From Paenibacillus spongiae (lineage in GTDB: Bacteria > Bacillota > Bacilli > Paenibacillales > Paenibacillaceae), in the NCBI RefSeq assembly GCF_024734895.1, contig NZ_CP091430.1, forward strand, positions 930,001-994,000: a stretch of 64,000 nucleotides of DNA, in the 5' to 3' direction. The stretch's first letter is position 1, and every line of letters starts with the position of its first letter. A program made the translations under genes and the position numbers. This document shows, piece after piece, positions 19,295 through 29,160 of this stretch. The notes beneath the pieces are model-generated. The model was not told the DNA's origin, did no database searches, and saw nothing but the letters and a program-made list of their open reading frames with translations.

Positions 19295-20179
19295 ATGCTG
19301 AAAAGTTACCCCCATGCTGTTCATAGAGACGGTCATACCCATACCGAATTTTGTTATCATGGTTCAGGCGAGAAGGCGGAGCTGTATGTCGCTCAAGCAA
19401 TTAAGAGCGGGTTCGGCATGTATAGTCTGACCGAGCATACCCCCTTGCCTTCGCAGCTGTCGCGGCAAATTCCGAACGGTCCGGAGCTGATCGCCGAGCT
19501 GGCGATGCCCGATCACGAGCTGCCCCAATACTTGGGGATGGCCGAGGAATTAAAGGCGAAATATAAGAGCCAAATCGAGCTGCTCGTCGGTCTGGAGGTG
19601 GATTACATACCAGGGATGGAATCCTATACCCGGCAGCTGCTGGACAACTGCGGGAACAGGCTGGAGGACGGCGTGCTGTCGGTGCATTTTCTGCCGGGGA
19701 AGAACGGCTGGCGGTGCGTGGATTATAAGCCGGACGACTTCAAGGACGGTTTGATCGATTATTACGGCAGCGTCGAGAAGGTGTATGAAGCGTATTACGA
19801 AGCGATCGAACAGAGCGTCGAGGCGGATTTGGGCCCGAATAAGCCGCGGAGGATTGGACACCTTACCCTGATCCACAAGTATCAGGATATTTATAGACCT
19901 CAGGATCCGGACTGCTGCCGGGACACGATCCTGCGCATTCTGAACAAGATCAAGGAGCGGGAGATGGAGCTGGACTTCAATGTGGCCGGACTATTCCAAC
20001 CCGCGTGCAATGAAATTTATCCTTCGGATTGGATCCTTCGGGAAGCGTACCGTCTGGGCATTCCGATGGTCTACGGATCGGACTCCCACCGGGTCGAGCA
20101 CGTAGGCAGAGGGTACGACGCGTTTCAAGAGACGATGAGAAGCCTAGCCGGCTCGGGCGTCAAGGCGGCTCTCGAATAG
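19295..20179 (+). CDS. hisJ: PHP-type histidinol-phosphatase
   Basis: A 294-aa metal-dependent phosphatase with the PHP signature DGHTHTEFCYHG near residue 12 and later metal ligands (TEHTPL, GLEVDY, VHFLPG, YGSDSHR). It dephosphorylates histidinol phosphate to histidinol. ATG 19295 is preceded by GAGGGAGAG at slightly long spacing. It probably forms a histidine-biosynthesis pair with hisC. Confidence 0.92.
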   Translation: MLKSYPHAVHRDGHTHTEFCYHGSGEKAELYVAQAIKSGFGMYSLTEHTPLPSQLSRQIPNGPELIAELAMPDHELPQYLGMAEELKAKYKSQIELLVGLEVDYIPGMESYTRQLLDNCGNRLEDGVLSVHFLPGKNGWRCVDYKPDDFKDGLIDYYGSVEKVYEAYYEAIEQSVEADLGPNKPRRIGHLTLIHKYQDIYRPQDPDCCRDTILRILNKIKEREMELDFNVAGLFQPACNEIYPSDWILREAYRLGIPMVYGSDSHRVEHVGRGYDAFQETMRSLAGSGVKAALE

Positions 20180-20420
20180 AACCGGCTGCTGCAAAGGCAG
20201 AATAAAAAACAAGACCTTTCCTTATTCGATTGGAAGTATGACCAACCGTCTAAGGAGAGGTTTCTTTGTTGACATACAAGAATTTATATCATTTTAGGGG
20301 GAAGGTGCCTCATTCCCTCACTTTGTTGTCGACCGTATACATTTCTTTGCTTATGTGCAAATTCCGAAGCGGTCGAGCACATAGGTTCAAATTACCTGGC
20401 ATGCGATCCGTTCGATCGAA

Positions 20421-20684
20421 GCAGGTGTTTGCCTGGCGAACTCTCTTCCTGTCGTGCGACCGATGCAGGTGTTTGTATGGCGAACTCACTTCCTGTCGTG
20501 CGACCGATGCAGGTGTTTGTATGGCGAACTCTCTTCCTGTCGTGCGACCGATGCAGGTGTTTGCCTAGCGAACTCTCTTCCTGTCGTGCGACCGATGCAG
20601 GTGTTTGCCTGGCGAACTCACTTCCTGTCGTGCGACCGATGCAGGTGTTTGTATGGCGAACTCTCTCTCTATCTTGCGACCGAT
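20421..20684. repeat. Tandem array, six copies of a 44-bp unit
   Basis: Units start at 20421, 20465, 20509, 20553, 20597 and 20641, with a truncated seventh at 20685. Units differ mainly at two short variable positions (GCCTGG/GTATGG and CTC/CAC). Each contains GTCGTGCGACCGATGCAGG. 44 is not a multiple of three and all three plus frames are open, so the array is not judged coding. Not a CRISPR: there are no unique spacers. Confidence 0.9.
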
Positions 20685-20884
20685 GCAGGTAGATGGTGAT
20701 CTAAAAAGCCTCCTAATCATCTTGGACACACTTTGAGGTTAAGCGATATACAATTAACTTAGCTGGAGGTAGCCGTTATGAGAGTCCGACACAGTGAAAA
20801 ACGACGAACTGCGTATTCACGTTATGATGCGTCTGCTCAAAGCTTCGTCGCAAAGTGTCCAATAATCGGAGGCCCGGCCGCTGA

Positions 20885-21067
20885 TGTTGTAAAAAGTGCA
20901 ACACGACTTGATCATTTAGCCCGCATTGGCGGAATTGTTGTATTTTATACAACAATGTAGTTATGAAATCATGGATTAGCCGCTTTTTAGAGGAAATTGT
21001 TGTAGAATGTGCAATAATATCGGTATCATCACGGTTTTCTCCGTATAATGTTGTATAAAATACAACA
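20885..21067. repeat. Four 19-bp palindromes in a regular array
   Basis: Palindromes at 20885-20903, 20936-20954, 20998-21016 and 21049-21067 all follow TGTTGTA-N5-TrCAACA; the best are TGTTGTATTTTATACAACA and TGTTGTATAAAATACAACA. Start-to-start distances are 51, 62 and 51 bp. The intervening DNA is also partly repeated (ATCAT...AGCC-GC). A related palindrome lies at 36136. Confidence 0.75.
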
Positions 21068-21072
21068 TTATA

Positions 21073-21393
<321 letters not shown>

Positions 21394-21552
21394 TAGAGAT
21401 TGCCACAGCAGCAAATACGCGCTGGCGTCAAGTGACAAGAACATTCCTGCATTCGTCTTCTGATTCACATGCCAGGATCGGTTCATGCTTTTTCTATCTA
21501 TTGATGGTAGAATAGGCATGGTAGATCACGCAACGCGCGGAGGGAACAAGAC

Positions 21553-22428
21553 TTGAAGACATTCAACAAGGTCTATATTGAAATTACGAGCGTCTGCAAC
21601 CTGGCATGCAGCTTCTGCCCGCAGACAAGCCGGAAGACGAAGTTTATCCAGCTGGATGAATTTAATCATAGATTGGATCAAATCAAACCGCATACCAATC
21701 ATATCTACCTGCATGTGAAGGGCGAGCCGCTTCTCCATCCCCGGATCGACGAGCTGTTGGATGCCAGCCATGCCAAGGGGTTCAAGGTCAACATCACGAC
21801 CAACGGCACGCTCATTCCCAAGAGAATGTCCAAGATTCTAGGGAAACCGGCACTGCGCCAGATGAACTTCTCGCTTCACAGCTTCGATGGCCACGAGGGC
21901 TCGGTGGACCGCGAAGGTTACCTTGGGAATATCCTCGCCTTCGTTCGGGAGGCGGTCAAGCATAATGTCATCATCTCGTTCAGGCTGTGGAATCTGGATC
22001 AGGACAATGTGACGAATGAGCAGAAGAAACGGAACAGGGAGACGCTGGAGGTGCTGGAGAAGGAGTTTAACCTGGACTTCAAGATTGAAGAAAAGGTCGC
22101 TCCGGGCAGCGGGCTCAAAATCGCCGACCGCATCTACTTGAACCAGGATTACGAGTTCCAATGGCCGAGTCTGGAGGCGCCCGAGGATGATGGGAAAGGC
22201 TTCTGTCATGCGCTCCGGAATCAGGCGGCGATCCTGGTGGACGGTACGGTCGTCCCATGCTGCCTCGACGGCGAGGGCGTCATTAATCTTGGCAACGTGA
22301 ACAGCACCCCATTCTCCGAGATTGTGGAGGGTGAGCGGGCGAATAACCTTTATGACGGATTCTCCAGGAGAGAGGCGGTCGAGGAGCTGTGCAGAAAATG
22401 CGGGTACAGGCAGCGCTTCGGCGCCTGA
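21553..22428 (+). CDS. Radical SAM/SPASM domain protein
   Basis: A 291-aa protein with the radical SAM 4Fe-4S motif CNLACSFC (Cys15, Cys19, Cys22), followed by HVKGEPLLHP and ITTNGT strands. A C-terminal SPASM-like segment has CHALRN, PCCLDGEG and CRKCG, which could bind an auxiliary cluster. The substrate is unknown. No peptide-precursor gene is evident nearby, and it is too short for a classic three-cluster sulfatase-maturating enzyme. Start is TTG 21553 after GGAGGG. It lies directly downstream of the repeat hotspot. Confidence 0.85.
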   Translation: MKTFNKVYIEITSVCNLACSFCPQTSRKTKFIQLDEFNHRLDQIKPHTNHIYLHVKGEPLLHPRIDELLDASHAKGFKVNITTNGTLIPKRMSKILGKPALRQMNFSLHSFDGHEGSVDREGYLGNILAFVREAVKHNVIISFRLWNLDQDNVTNEQKKRNRETLEVLEKEFNLDFKIEEKVAPGSGLKIADRIYLNQDYEFQWPSLEAPEDDGKGFCHALRNQAAILVDGTVVPCCLDGEGVINLGNVNSTPFSEIVEGERANNLYDGFSRREAVEELCRKCGYRQRFGA

Positions 22429-22699
22429 TCCAGACGCATCATTAGGCCGCGGAATATAGCAAGCTGTCGAGATCGGCGCTTCAAATATGGCGTTCACCCC
22501 GGAGGTGGACGCCTCTTTGCTGCATATGCCGATTATTGAGAAATTGTAAAAAACATTCTGCTGTGCGGCATTCGTGTTCGAATCATTGGATGGGCTTAAA
22601 TATTTTGGCATCTATTGTCGAATAAAGGGTTTTGATTCTGGTATGTGGAATAGCTGAATAGATGTGACATCCTAGTGGGCTGCAGCGAGGTGTACATAA

Positions 22700-24164
22700 G
22701 TGAAGGTTCATTTCAGATTGAAGCTGTCTGGTATCATGGTCCTCTTCGCCATGGGAATATCAATTATGATTGTACTGACAGACCATATAAGGCTGAAGGA
22801 GCAGGCGGTCGGCAATAATCAACTGCAGGTGCGTCAGAATGAAGAGATGGTTCAATATACGCTGCACACGGTGGAGAAAGCTTACTTATTATTCGGAGAA
22901 CATATTACGTCAACGATGAGGGAGAGCTCCATCGCGTTATTGAATCGTTATGAAAAGCAGCCTTCGTTCGATGAATGGGATTTTCAAGCGTTGAAGCAAG
23001 AGCTTGGGATGGATATTTATATCATCGATAGCAATGATGTCATTACCCACAGCAGTCTTGCGGAAAATGTAGGACTTGATTTTGCTGAGTGCTGCATCAA
23101 GCTGAAGGGGATGTTGGACGAAACGAGAGCTTCAGGCCAATTTTCAGCCGATGGCATGGATATCGAGCAAATTACCGGCAAGATCAAGAAGTACAGCTAT
23201 ATGGCGACGCGGGACAAAAAGTACATAGCTCGGCTATTTCCTTCAGGACGATGCGATTTTCAAGGAATATAATTTTCTCCATGCGATCGATGAATTAGTA
23301 ACCAAGAACCCTTCTATTAACGATATCAACGTCCTGAATATTGGAGGCTATTCGCTTGGCCAGCCGGTCCAGGAGACCACGCTTCCCCCGGATAGAAGAA
23401 AGGCCTTCGAACAGACGCTGAAGTCCCGGCAGACGACGGAAATTAGGAGCGTATGGGACAGTGAGCCCGCCGTTTACCGCTATGTCCCCTATACCTCCGA
23501 ATTCGACAGCGGGACGACCAAGAACAAAATACTCGAAGTGATCTATAATGAGCATGACCTGCAGGCGGCTCTAAAAGCTAACCGCAGCTGGCTGATCGTT
23601 CAGCTCTTGATCGTCTTCGGCGTTACGATCGTCCTGTCCGCGATTATCTCCCGTTGGGTGGCCAGACCGATGACTCTTGCTTTTCACGACAGTCTGACTG
23701 GGCTGAAGAACCGTGCGGCATTCGACGAAGCGTTAGCGGCTGTTCTGGGCGAGAACAGAGGAACGACGGCATTGATTGACCTCGATAACTTCAAAGCGGT
23801 TAACGACAATCAGGGCCATGCCAAGGGAGACCATCTGTTGCAATGCACGGCCCAAAGTATACGAACCATTGCCCGCAAAGAAGATATTACGATCAGATGG
23901 GGCGGCGACGAGTTCGTCCTGATCATGCCCGCAACCAGCAAGCAAGAGGCGGAGGAGTCGGCCAAGTCGATTATTGCGGCTATAAAAAAGATGTCCGAAC
24001 GGGAATTTGCGCCGGCAGGCGGCCAAATATCGGTCAGTATCGGGATATCGCTTGCCCCCGAGCATGGCGTCGATCCGGAGATGCTGTGCAAGAGGGCGGA
24101 TATCGCTTTGTACGCCTCGAAGGAGAAAGGGAAGGACCAGTACCGGTTCTATTCCGGGGAATGA
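22700..24164 (+). pseudogene. Membrane diguanylate cyclase (GGDEF) with internal frameshift
   Basis: The first part (22700-23272, GTG start) encodes an N-terminal membrane segment (about residues 9-26) and an extracellular sensor domain. From about 23228 the coding sense continues in another frame, with a second membrane segment (LIVQLLIVFGVTIVLSAII), HDSLTGLKNR, an RKED I-site and an intact GGDEF motif, to a stop at 24164. The frame change fits loss of two bases near ATAGCTCGG. The catalytic domain itself is intact, so this is either a recent inactivation or a sequencing error. Confidence 0.8.
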
Positions 24165-24219
24165 GGATTCGCCTTCGACGGGGTTACTCCGACTGATCGG
24201 GAGAGAGCCGTTCATACGC

Positions 24220-24255
24220 AGCACTGGAACCGTATCGGATTCCGGTGCTTTTTTT
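24220..24255 (+). terminator. Intrinsic terminator after the GGDEF gene
   Basis: AGCACTGGAACC / GGATTCCGGTGCT stem with a T7 run. Confidence 0.85.
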
Positions 24256-24604
24256 CGTGCATTTGTGAGGGGAACACGCCTTTCATTTTGATGATGGGAG
24301 GGGCATTCCTTTCTGCTATAAAAAGGTTCTTCAAGGAATCTGCCGGGGACTGAAGCTCTTTTTTTTCAGCTGTCCGTTCATCAAAATTCGATGAGATTGG
24401 ATGTTTTTTGTAAAAATAATCTGACGATTGTGCAAAAAAGAGACCCTCGGATAAATACTTCATTGGGCGATTCGGATATAGTAATTTTGAAGAACAGGTT
24501 CAGCCAAGGCGAGGGGGCTATTTTCCTTAATAGGTGTAAGCGCTTCATGAGGTGTTGGCGGAAAATTTGTACAAAACAGGGAGACTGCCGGTTCTTCTAA
24601 ATCC
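24256..24604. other. Intergenic region without a recognised gene
   Basis: AT-richer than its surroundings. It contains the palindromic core AAGCGCTT at 24538-24545 (LacI/CcpA-like, but a poor cre match) and TTTGTACAAA at 24566-24575. No gene is seen. Confidence 0.4.
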
Positions 24605-24638
24605 GTATGAATATGCTATAATCTTGGAAAAGTCATAT
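24605..24638 (+). promoter_or_regulatory. Extended -10 promoter of the GntR gene with inverted half-sites
   Basis: TGCTATAAT at 24614-24622 is an extended -10. GTATGA (24605) and TCATAT (24633) flank it and match half-sites of the perfect operator at 25357, suggesting autoregulation. Confidence 0.45.
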
Positions 24639-24656
24639 GGATGGAGCTGAACGGAA

Positions 24657-25310
24657 TTGAGGGAGAAACAACTAAACCGCTATGTATTAACCGACGAACT
24701 GTACACGTTGTTGAAGCAGCAAATTATGTCTCACAAGATTCCGGCAGGCGACAAGATCAACATTGACAAACTGGCGAGAGATTTGGGGGTCAGCAATATC
24801 CCCATTCGGGAATCGCTGTTCCGTCTGGCGTCGGAAGGACTGGTCACTGTTGTTCCGTTCAAGGGCATGTTCGTGGCGGAGATGAATCTGACCGACATTA
24901 ATGAGATTTTTGAAATTCGTCTGCAGCTGGAGGAACTGTCCATTCGTAAGGCGGCACCGCATATTCCGCGTGCGCGGCTGGAGCAAATTTTGCAGCGGTT
25001 GAGCTCGGTGCAAGAGGAGGGGGACGGTACCGACGGAAGCCAAGTTGTGCTGGAGATGAACCGCGACTTGCACGGCACTATTCTGGACTATGCCGGCAAC
25101 GAAAATTTGAAGCAAATGGTAACCTCGCTGATCGAACGCATCCATCGCTATTTGAGTCTCGTTCATTACCAAATTGTGCTCGATGTGGAGAAGGCGGAGC
25201 ATGAACAAATCATACGCGCGCTGCTTGCCGACGATATCGAACAAGCGGTTGAAGCGATGAGAACGCATGTAAACAATTCCGTACAGCGTTTAAGGGAACG
25301 ATTGAAGTAA
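24657..25310 (+). CDS. GntR-family transcriptional regulator, FadR/FCD type
   Basis: A 217-aa regulator. The winged helix spans about residues 10-75 (KINIDKLARDLGVSNIPIRE, then LVTVVPFKGMFV), and the helical FCD ligand domain follows, with its usual Asp/His metal-ligand positions (EMNRDLHGTI and the downstream AEHEQIIRAL). TTG start at 24657 with GGAGC upstream. It precedes an ABC importer/dioxygenase/enolase cluster in the same direction and is probably its substrate-sensing regulator. Confidence 0.9.
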   Translation: MREKQLNRYVLTDELYTLLKQQIMSHKIPAGDKINIDKLARDLGVSNIPIRESLFRLASEGLVTVVPFKGMFVAEMNLTDINEIFEIRLQLEELSIRKAAPHIPRARLEQILQRLSSVQEEGDGTDGSQVVLEMNRDLHGTILDYAGNENLKQMVTSLIERIHRYLSLVHYQIVLDVEKAEHEQIIRALLADDIEQAVEAMRTHVNNSVQRLRERLK

Positions 25311-25356
25311 AAAGCAAAAAATTGGATCCAATCAAGAACAATTCTTTTTCGCACAA

Positions 25357-25396
25357 TAAATCGTGTATGATAAATTTTAAAATCATACACGATTTA
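25357..25396. promoter_or_regulatory. Perfect inverted repeat, probable GntR operator
   Basis: The 15-base arms TAAATCGTGTATGAT and ATCATACACGATTTA match perfectly around a ten-base spacer. There is no T run, so a terminator is unlikely. It lies between the regulator and the first permease gene. Confidence 0.65.
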
Positions 25397-25430
25397 GTAA
25401 ACGATTTCAAAGAAGAAGGGGGACTGGCTT

Positions 25431-26354
25431 TTGACCGTTCGAATGACTGCTTACTGGAAGAAATATATTTTGCGGCATTGGCAGTTGTATTTGATTGTCG
25501 CCGTACCTGTCGCATTCCTCATTACGTTCAACTATGTTCCGCTCGTTGGGATTCAGCTTGCCTTCAAGGAATTCAACCCGATTCAGGGCATCTGGGGAAG
25601 TCCTTGGGTAGGAGGCAAACAGTTCGCCATGTTCTTCGAATCTCCTTTCTTCTGGCCGGTTATCAAGAATACGCTGCTTCTCAGCGTGTACTCGCTCCTC
25701 GTCGGCACACCGGCAGCCATCCTGCTCGCCCTTGCTCTAAATGAAGTGAAGAGCCAACGGTTCAAGAAAGTGGTTCAGATGTTTACGTACGCCCCTTATT
25801 TTATTTCCACTGTTGTTCTGGTCGGGATGCTTAACATCATTTTGTCGCCGACGATCGGCATATACGGGCAACTGACGGAGCTGCTGGGCATTGCGGATCC
25901 CATGGATATCTTGGGAGATCCGAAAGCGTTTTCTTCCCTATATGTCTGGTCTGCCGTCTGGCAAGAGACCGGGTATGGCGCCATTATTTATTTGGCAGCG
26001 CTGTCAGGCGTCAATCCCGAGCTCTACGAAGCGGCAAAAATTGACGGAGCCTCCCGGGTGCAAAAGATGGTTCATATCGACCTGCCAACCATTCGGCCGA
26101 CCATTATTATTCTGCTCATCATGTCGATAGGCGGTCTGCTCAGCGTTGGATTCGAGAAGGTGTTCCTGCTGCAAAATATGTTGAACCTGAGCACATCGGA
26201 GGTCATTTCGACCTATGTGTACAAGATCGGGCTGGTGCATATGAATTACAGCTTTGCCGTTGCGGTGGGCCTGTTCAACTCCATCATCGGATTTATTCTC
26301 ATCTTCTCGGCCAATCTGCTTGCACGCAGATTTTCCGAATCGAGTTTGTTCTAA
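25431..26354 (+). CDS. ABC transporter permease, LplB family
   Basis: A 307-aa inner-membrane permease with six predicted membrane segments and the EAA loop EAAKIDGASRVQKMVHIDLP. It belongs to the carbohydrate-uptake (CUT1) LplB/YtcP-type importers, which use a shared ATPase encoded elsewhere; none is encoded here. TTG 25431 with AAGGGGGAC is the likely start. Confidence 0.9.
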   Translation: MTVRMTAYWKKYILRHWQLYLIVAVPVAFLITFNYVPLVGIQLAFKEFNPIQGIWGSPWVGGKQFAMFFESPFFWPVIKNTLLLSVYSLLVGTPAAILLALALNEVKSQRFKKVVQMFTYAPYFISTVVLVGMLNIILSPTIGIYGQLTELLGIADPMDILGDPKAFSSLYVWSAVWQETGYGAIIYLAALSGVNPELYEAAKIDGASRVQKMVHIDLPTIRPTIIILLIMSIGGLLSVGFEKVFLLQNMLNLSTSEVISTYVYKIGLVHMNYSFAVAVGLFNSIIGFILIFSANLLARRFSESSLF

Positions 26355-26368
26355 CAGAAGGGGCGGGA

Positions 26369-27277
26369 ATGAAAATGAGATCGCATACGCTCATCAAGGA
26401 GTCGATGGGAGACCGCATCATGATGGCCGTCATTTACACGGTGCTTACCGTGGTGCTGATTGCTGTCGCCTATCCGCTCATCTATATCGTCAGCTCGTCG
26501 TTCAGCTCCTCATCGGCGGTCATGTCCGGACGCGTCTGGCTGTTTCCGGTGGAACCGACCTTATACGGATACGAGGCCGTCTTCCAATATCCGCAAATCT
26601 GGAGCGGCTACCTGAACTCGATCCTTTATACGGGATTGGGTTCCGTGATCAGCGTTACGCTCACGGTTATGATGGCTTACCCGATATCCAATACGACGTT
26701 CGTCGGCCGCAGAATTCTGGTATGGGCCTTGCTGTTCGCCATGCTGTTCAGCGGAGGGTTGATTCCGTTCTATCTCGTTGTCCGATCGCTGCATATGCTG
26801 GACACGATCTGGGCGATGGTGCTGCCCGGAGCGCTCAGCGTATTCTCGGTTATTGTGGCGAAGACGTTCTTCCAGACGACGATTCCCGGCGATTTGTACG
26901 AGGCGGCCCAACTTGACGGCTGCAGCGACGGCCGTTTTCTGGTCAGCGTTGTCGTCCCGCTGTCCAAGCCTGTCCTGGCCGTGCTCTTCCTTTGGTCGGC
27001 GGTGGGCCAATGGAACTCTTACTTCAATGCGCTTATTTTCCTGAACGGCGAGGAGAAGTATCCGCTGCAGCTGGTGCTGCGTGAAATTTTGGTGCTCAAT
27101 TCGGTTTCGACGGCTTCGATGTCGCTGTCTGCCGAGCAGCTGAAGCAATTCGAGGATATGAAAAACTTGCTGAAGTATTCCGTCATCGTGATTGCCAGCG
27201 TGCCGATTCTGATGCTTTATCCGTTCATTCAGAAGTATTTCGTCAAGGGGGTGATGGTCGGTTCAATCAAAGCTTAA
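26369..27277 (+). CDS. ABC transporter permease, LplC/YtcP family
   Basis: A 302-aa permease, partner of the preceding gene, with six membrane segments and the EAA-type loop EAAQLDGCSDGRFLVSVVVP. The C-terminal QKYFVKGVMVGSIKA is typical of the family. ATG 26369 follows AAGGGGCGGG; the gap to the preceding stop is 14 bases. Confidence 0.9.
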   Translation: MKMRSHTLIKESMGDRIMMAVIYTVLTVVLIAVAYPLIYIVSSSFSSSSAVMSGRVWLFPVEPTLYGYEAVFQYPQIWSGYLNSILYTGLGSVISVTLTVMMAYPISNTTFVGRRILVWALLFAMLFSGGLIPFYLVVRSLHMLDTIWAMVLPGALSVFSVIVAKTFFQTTIPGDLYEAAQLDGCSDGRFLVSVVVPLSKPVLAVLFLWSAVGQWNSYFNALIFLNGEEKYPLQLVLREILVLNSVSTASMSLSAEQLKQFEDMKNLLKYSVIVIASVPILMLYPFIQKYFVKGVMVGSIKA

Positions 27278-27333
27278 ACCGGATTGCCTTGTTTCATCAG
27301 CTTCCATCTAATCGATTTCGGAGGGGTATAAAC

Positions 27334-29013
27334 ATGGTGAAGAAAACAAAAACGGCCGTTGCGGCAGCACTAATTTGTATCTTAATGATCTTATCCGCCT
27401 GTTCGGACAACAGTGGCGGAAATACGCCGAAAAACGGCGATGCTGCACCCGCTGAGCCGTCAGGACAGGTGGATGAAACGAGCGTCGTGGACGTTTCGTT
27501 CTATGCTGTGCCGCCCGGCGATGTCGTCGATTTGAATACGAACTGGTTTACCAATTATGTCAAAGATACATTCAAGCTGAATATTGAATGGGTCACGGCG
27601 CCGTCGAGCGACGCGGCCACCAAGCAATCGCTGCTGCTGTCAGGAGGCAACTACCCCGATGTATTCTGGTCGGGCGGCTTTTCTCTGTCGGAAGTTTTGC
27701 GGCTGTCCAAACAGGGCATTCTCGTGCCATTAAACAGCTACATTGACAAATACGCCCCCAATTTAAGAGAGACTATCGAAAACGCACCGGGATTGAAGCA
27801 AGCGGTTACGGCTCCAGATGGCAATATCTACGGGTTGACGATGTACAATTCCTGCTTGCATTGCTACTGGGGACAGAAGTTCTGGATCAACAAGTCCTAT
27901 CTGGAGAAGTTCAACCTGACGATGCCGACCACGACCGATGAGTTCGAGCAGGTGCTGCAGGTATTCAAGGACAACGGGCTGATTCCATTGTCCGGCGCTT
28001 CCGACGGCTTCGACCCGACGGTGTTCTTAATGAATTCCTTTACGTATGACAACGCCAACGATTTGTTCGATCTGAAGGACGGTAAGGTCGTCTACGCTCC
28101 CGCGCAGGATGGCTGGAAGAACGGTCTGGCTTACATGAACAGGCTGTTCAGCAAAGGCTTGATCGACAAGCAGTCGTTCAGCCAAAAGTCCGAGGTGTTG
28201 AAACCGCTCATTGCCCAAGATAAAGTAGCCGTCGTTTCGTCCTTGTATAGTGCCGCATTCCTTGATCCTGGCCATCAGAGCTATTCGAACTGGGTAACGA
28301 TGGCACCGCTTGCGGGGCCGGATGGAGTACAATATGCAGCCTTTAGCGGCAACACGCCTCGTTCATTGTCTTTTGCCGTCACGAATAAGGCGACAGAAGA
28401 GCAGATTGTGCGCATTATGAAACTGCTGGACTTCATCTATACGCCGGAGGGGACGCAGACGATGAACTACGGCGCCGAAGGCAAATATTGGACCAAAGCC
28501 GGTCCAGGCATAAAAGGACTGAACGGCGAGCAAGCGCTGTTCATCACACAGTCCGACAAGTTCTATTCCGCCGGCGCCAAGCAGAATGAAGGCTGGAACC
28601 AGATGGGGCCGGCACTTCAGGATATGACGTGGCGCAACGGATTCGTCGAGGCCAAGCCGCCGTTCTCTGCCGAGGGGCTGGAGTCGCTGCTGCTGTTGGA
28701 GACGATGCGCAATTATACCGGTCACCAGCCGGATCAGGTTTACCCTGGCGCCATCTGGATGGAGCCGGAGGATTATCAGAAGTTCGCGCTGCTCAAGACG
28801 AATATTGAGCAATACGTGAAACAGTGGAAAGCCCAGTTTATCCTCGGCTCCAAGTCGGTGGAGAACGATTGGGATGCGTATTTGAAAGGGTTGGATAAGC
28901 TGGGGCTGGCCGAGTATCTGGACATGGCGCAAAAAGCGATGAAAGAGCCGTTCGACACGACCAGCTATAAACCGGATCAAAACACGATCGATTTCTTGTC
29001 TAGTTTGAAATAA
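27334..29013 (+). CDS. Extracellular solute-binding lipoprotein (LplA/YtcQ type)
   Basis: A 559-aa lipoprotein with a signal peptide and lipobox ILSAC (Cys about residue 23), then the large binding-protein fold typical of Lpl systems. It delivers an unknown, probably carbohydrate-like substrate to the two upstream permeases. ATG 27334 with GGAGGGG; an in-frame TTG at 27289 lies before that RBS and is rejected. Confidence 0.9.
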   Translation: MVKKTKTAVAAALICILMILSACSDNSGGNTPKNGDAAPAEPSGQVDETSVVDVSFYAVPPGDVVDLNTNWFTNYVKDTFKLNIEWVTAPSSDAATKQSLLLSGGNYPDVFWSGGFSLSEVLRLSKQGILVPLNSYIDKYAPNLRETIENAPGLKQAVTAPDGNIYGLTMYNSCLHCYWGQKFWINKSYLEKFNLTMPTTTDEFEQVLQVFKDNGLIPLSGASDGFDPTVFLMNSFTYDNANDLFDLKDGKVVYAPAQDGWKNGLAYMNRLFSKGLIDKQSFSQKSEVLKPLIAQDKVAVVSSLYSAAFLDPGHQSYSNWVTMAPLAGPDGVQYAAFSGNTPRSLSFAVTNKATEEQIVRIMKLLDFIYTPEGTQTMNYGAEGKYWTKAGPGIKGLNGEQALFITQSDKFYSAGAKQNEGWNQMGPALQDMTWRNGFVEAKPPFSAEGLESLLLLETMRNYTGHQPDQVYPGAIWMEPEDYQKFALLKTNIEQYVKQWKAQFILGSKSVENDWDAYLKGLDKLGLAEYLDMAQKAMKEPFDTTSYKPDQNTIDFLSSLK

Positions 29014-29160
29014 GCCCGCGTATGTTTAGTATACTTCGATGTTGATTCATTCATCGGACAATTGTGCAAATAAAAGCGGGACTTCCTTGCAAATACATTC
29101 ATTCGTTCGGTTGATGCAATAAAACTCGCAAGAATACGAGATCAAAGGAGCGAGTCAACT

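Noticed and set aside
20370..20390. Short match GGTCGAGCAC-TAGG to the 3' end of hisJ
   Set aside because: Only about 15 bases; could be chance.
20421..20684. CRISPR-like array
   Set aside because: Units are contiguous 44-bp repeats without unique spacers, and no cas genes are near.
20778..20960. 60-codon ORF with a good GGAGG RBS running into the palindrome array
   Set aside because: Its second half is repeat sequence and the product is not recognised; left as a weak possibility only.
21553..22428. Radical SAM protein as the maturase of the sulfatase at 40214
   Set aside because: Too short, with too few Cys motifs for an anaerobic sulfatase-maturating enzyme, and it is 18 kb away.
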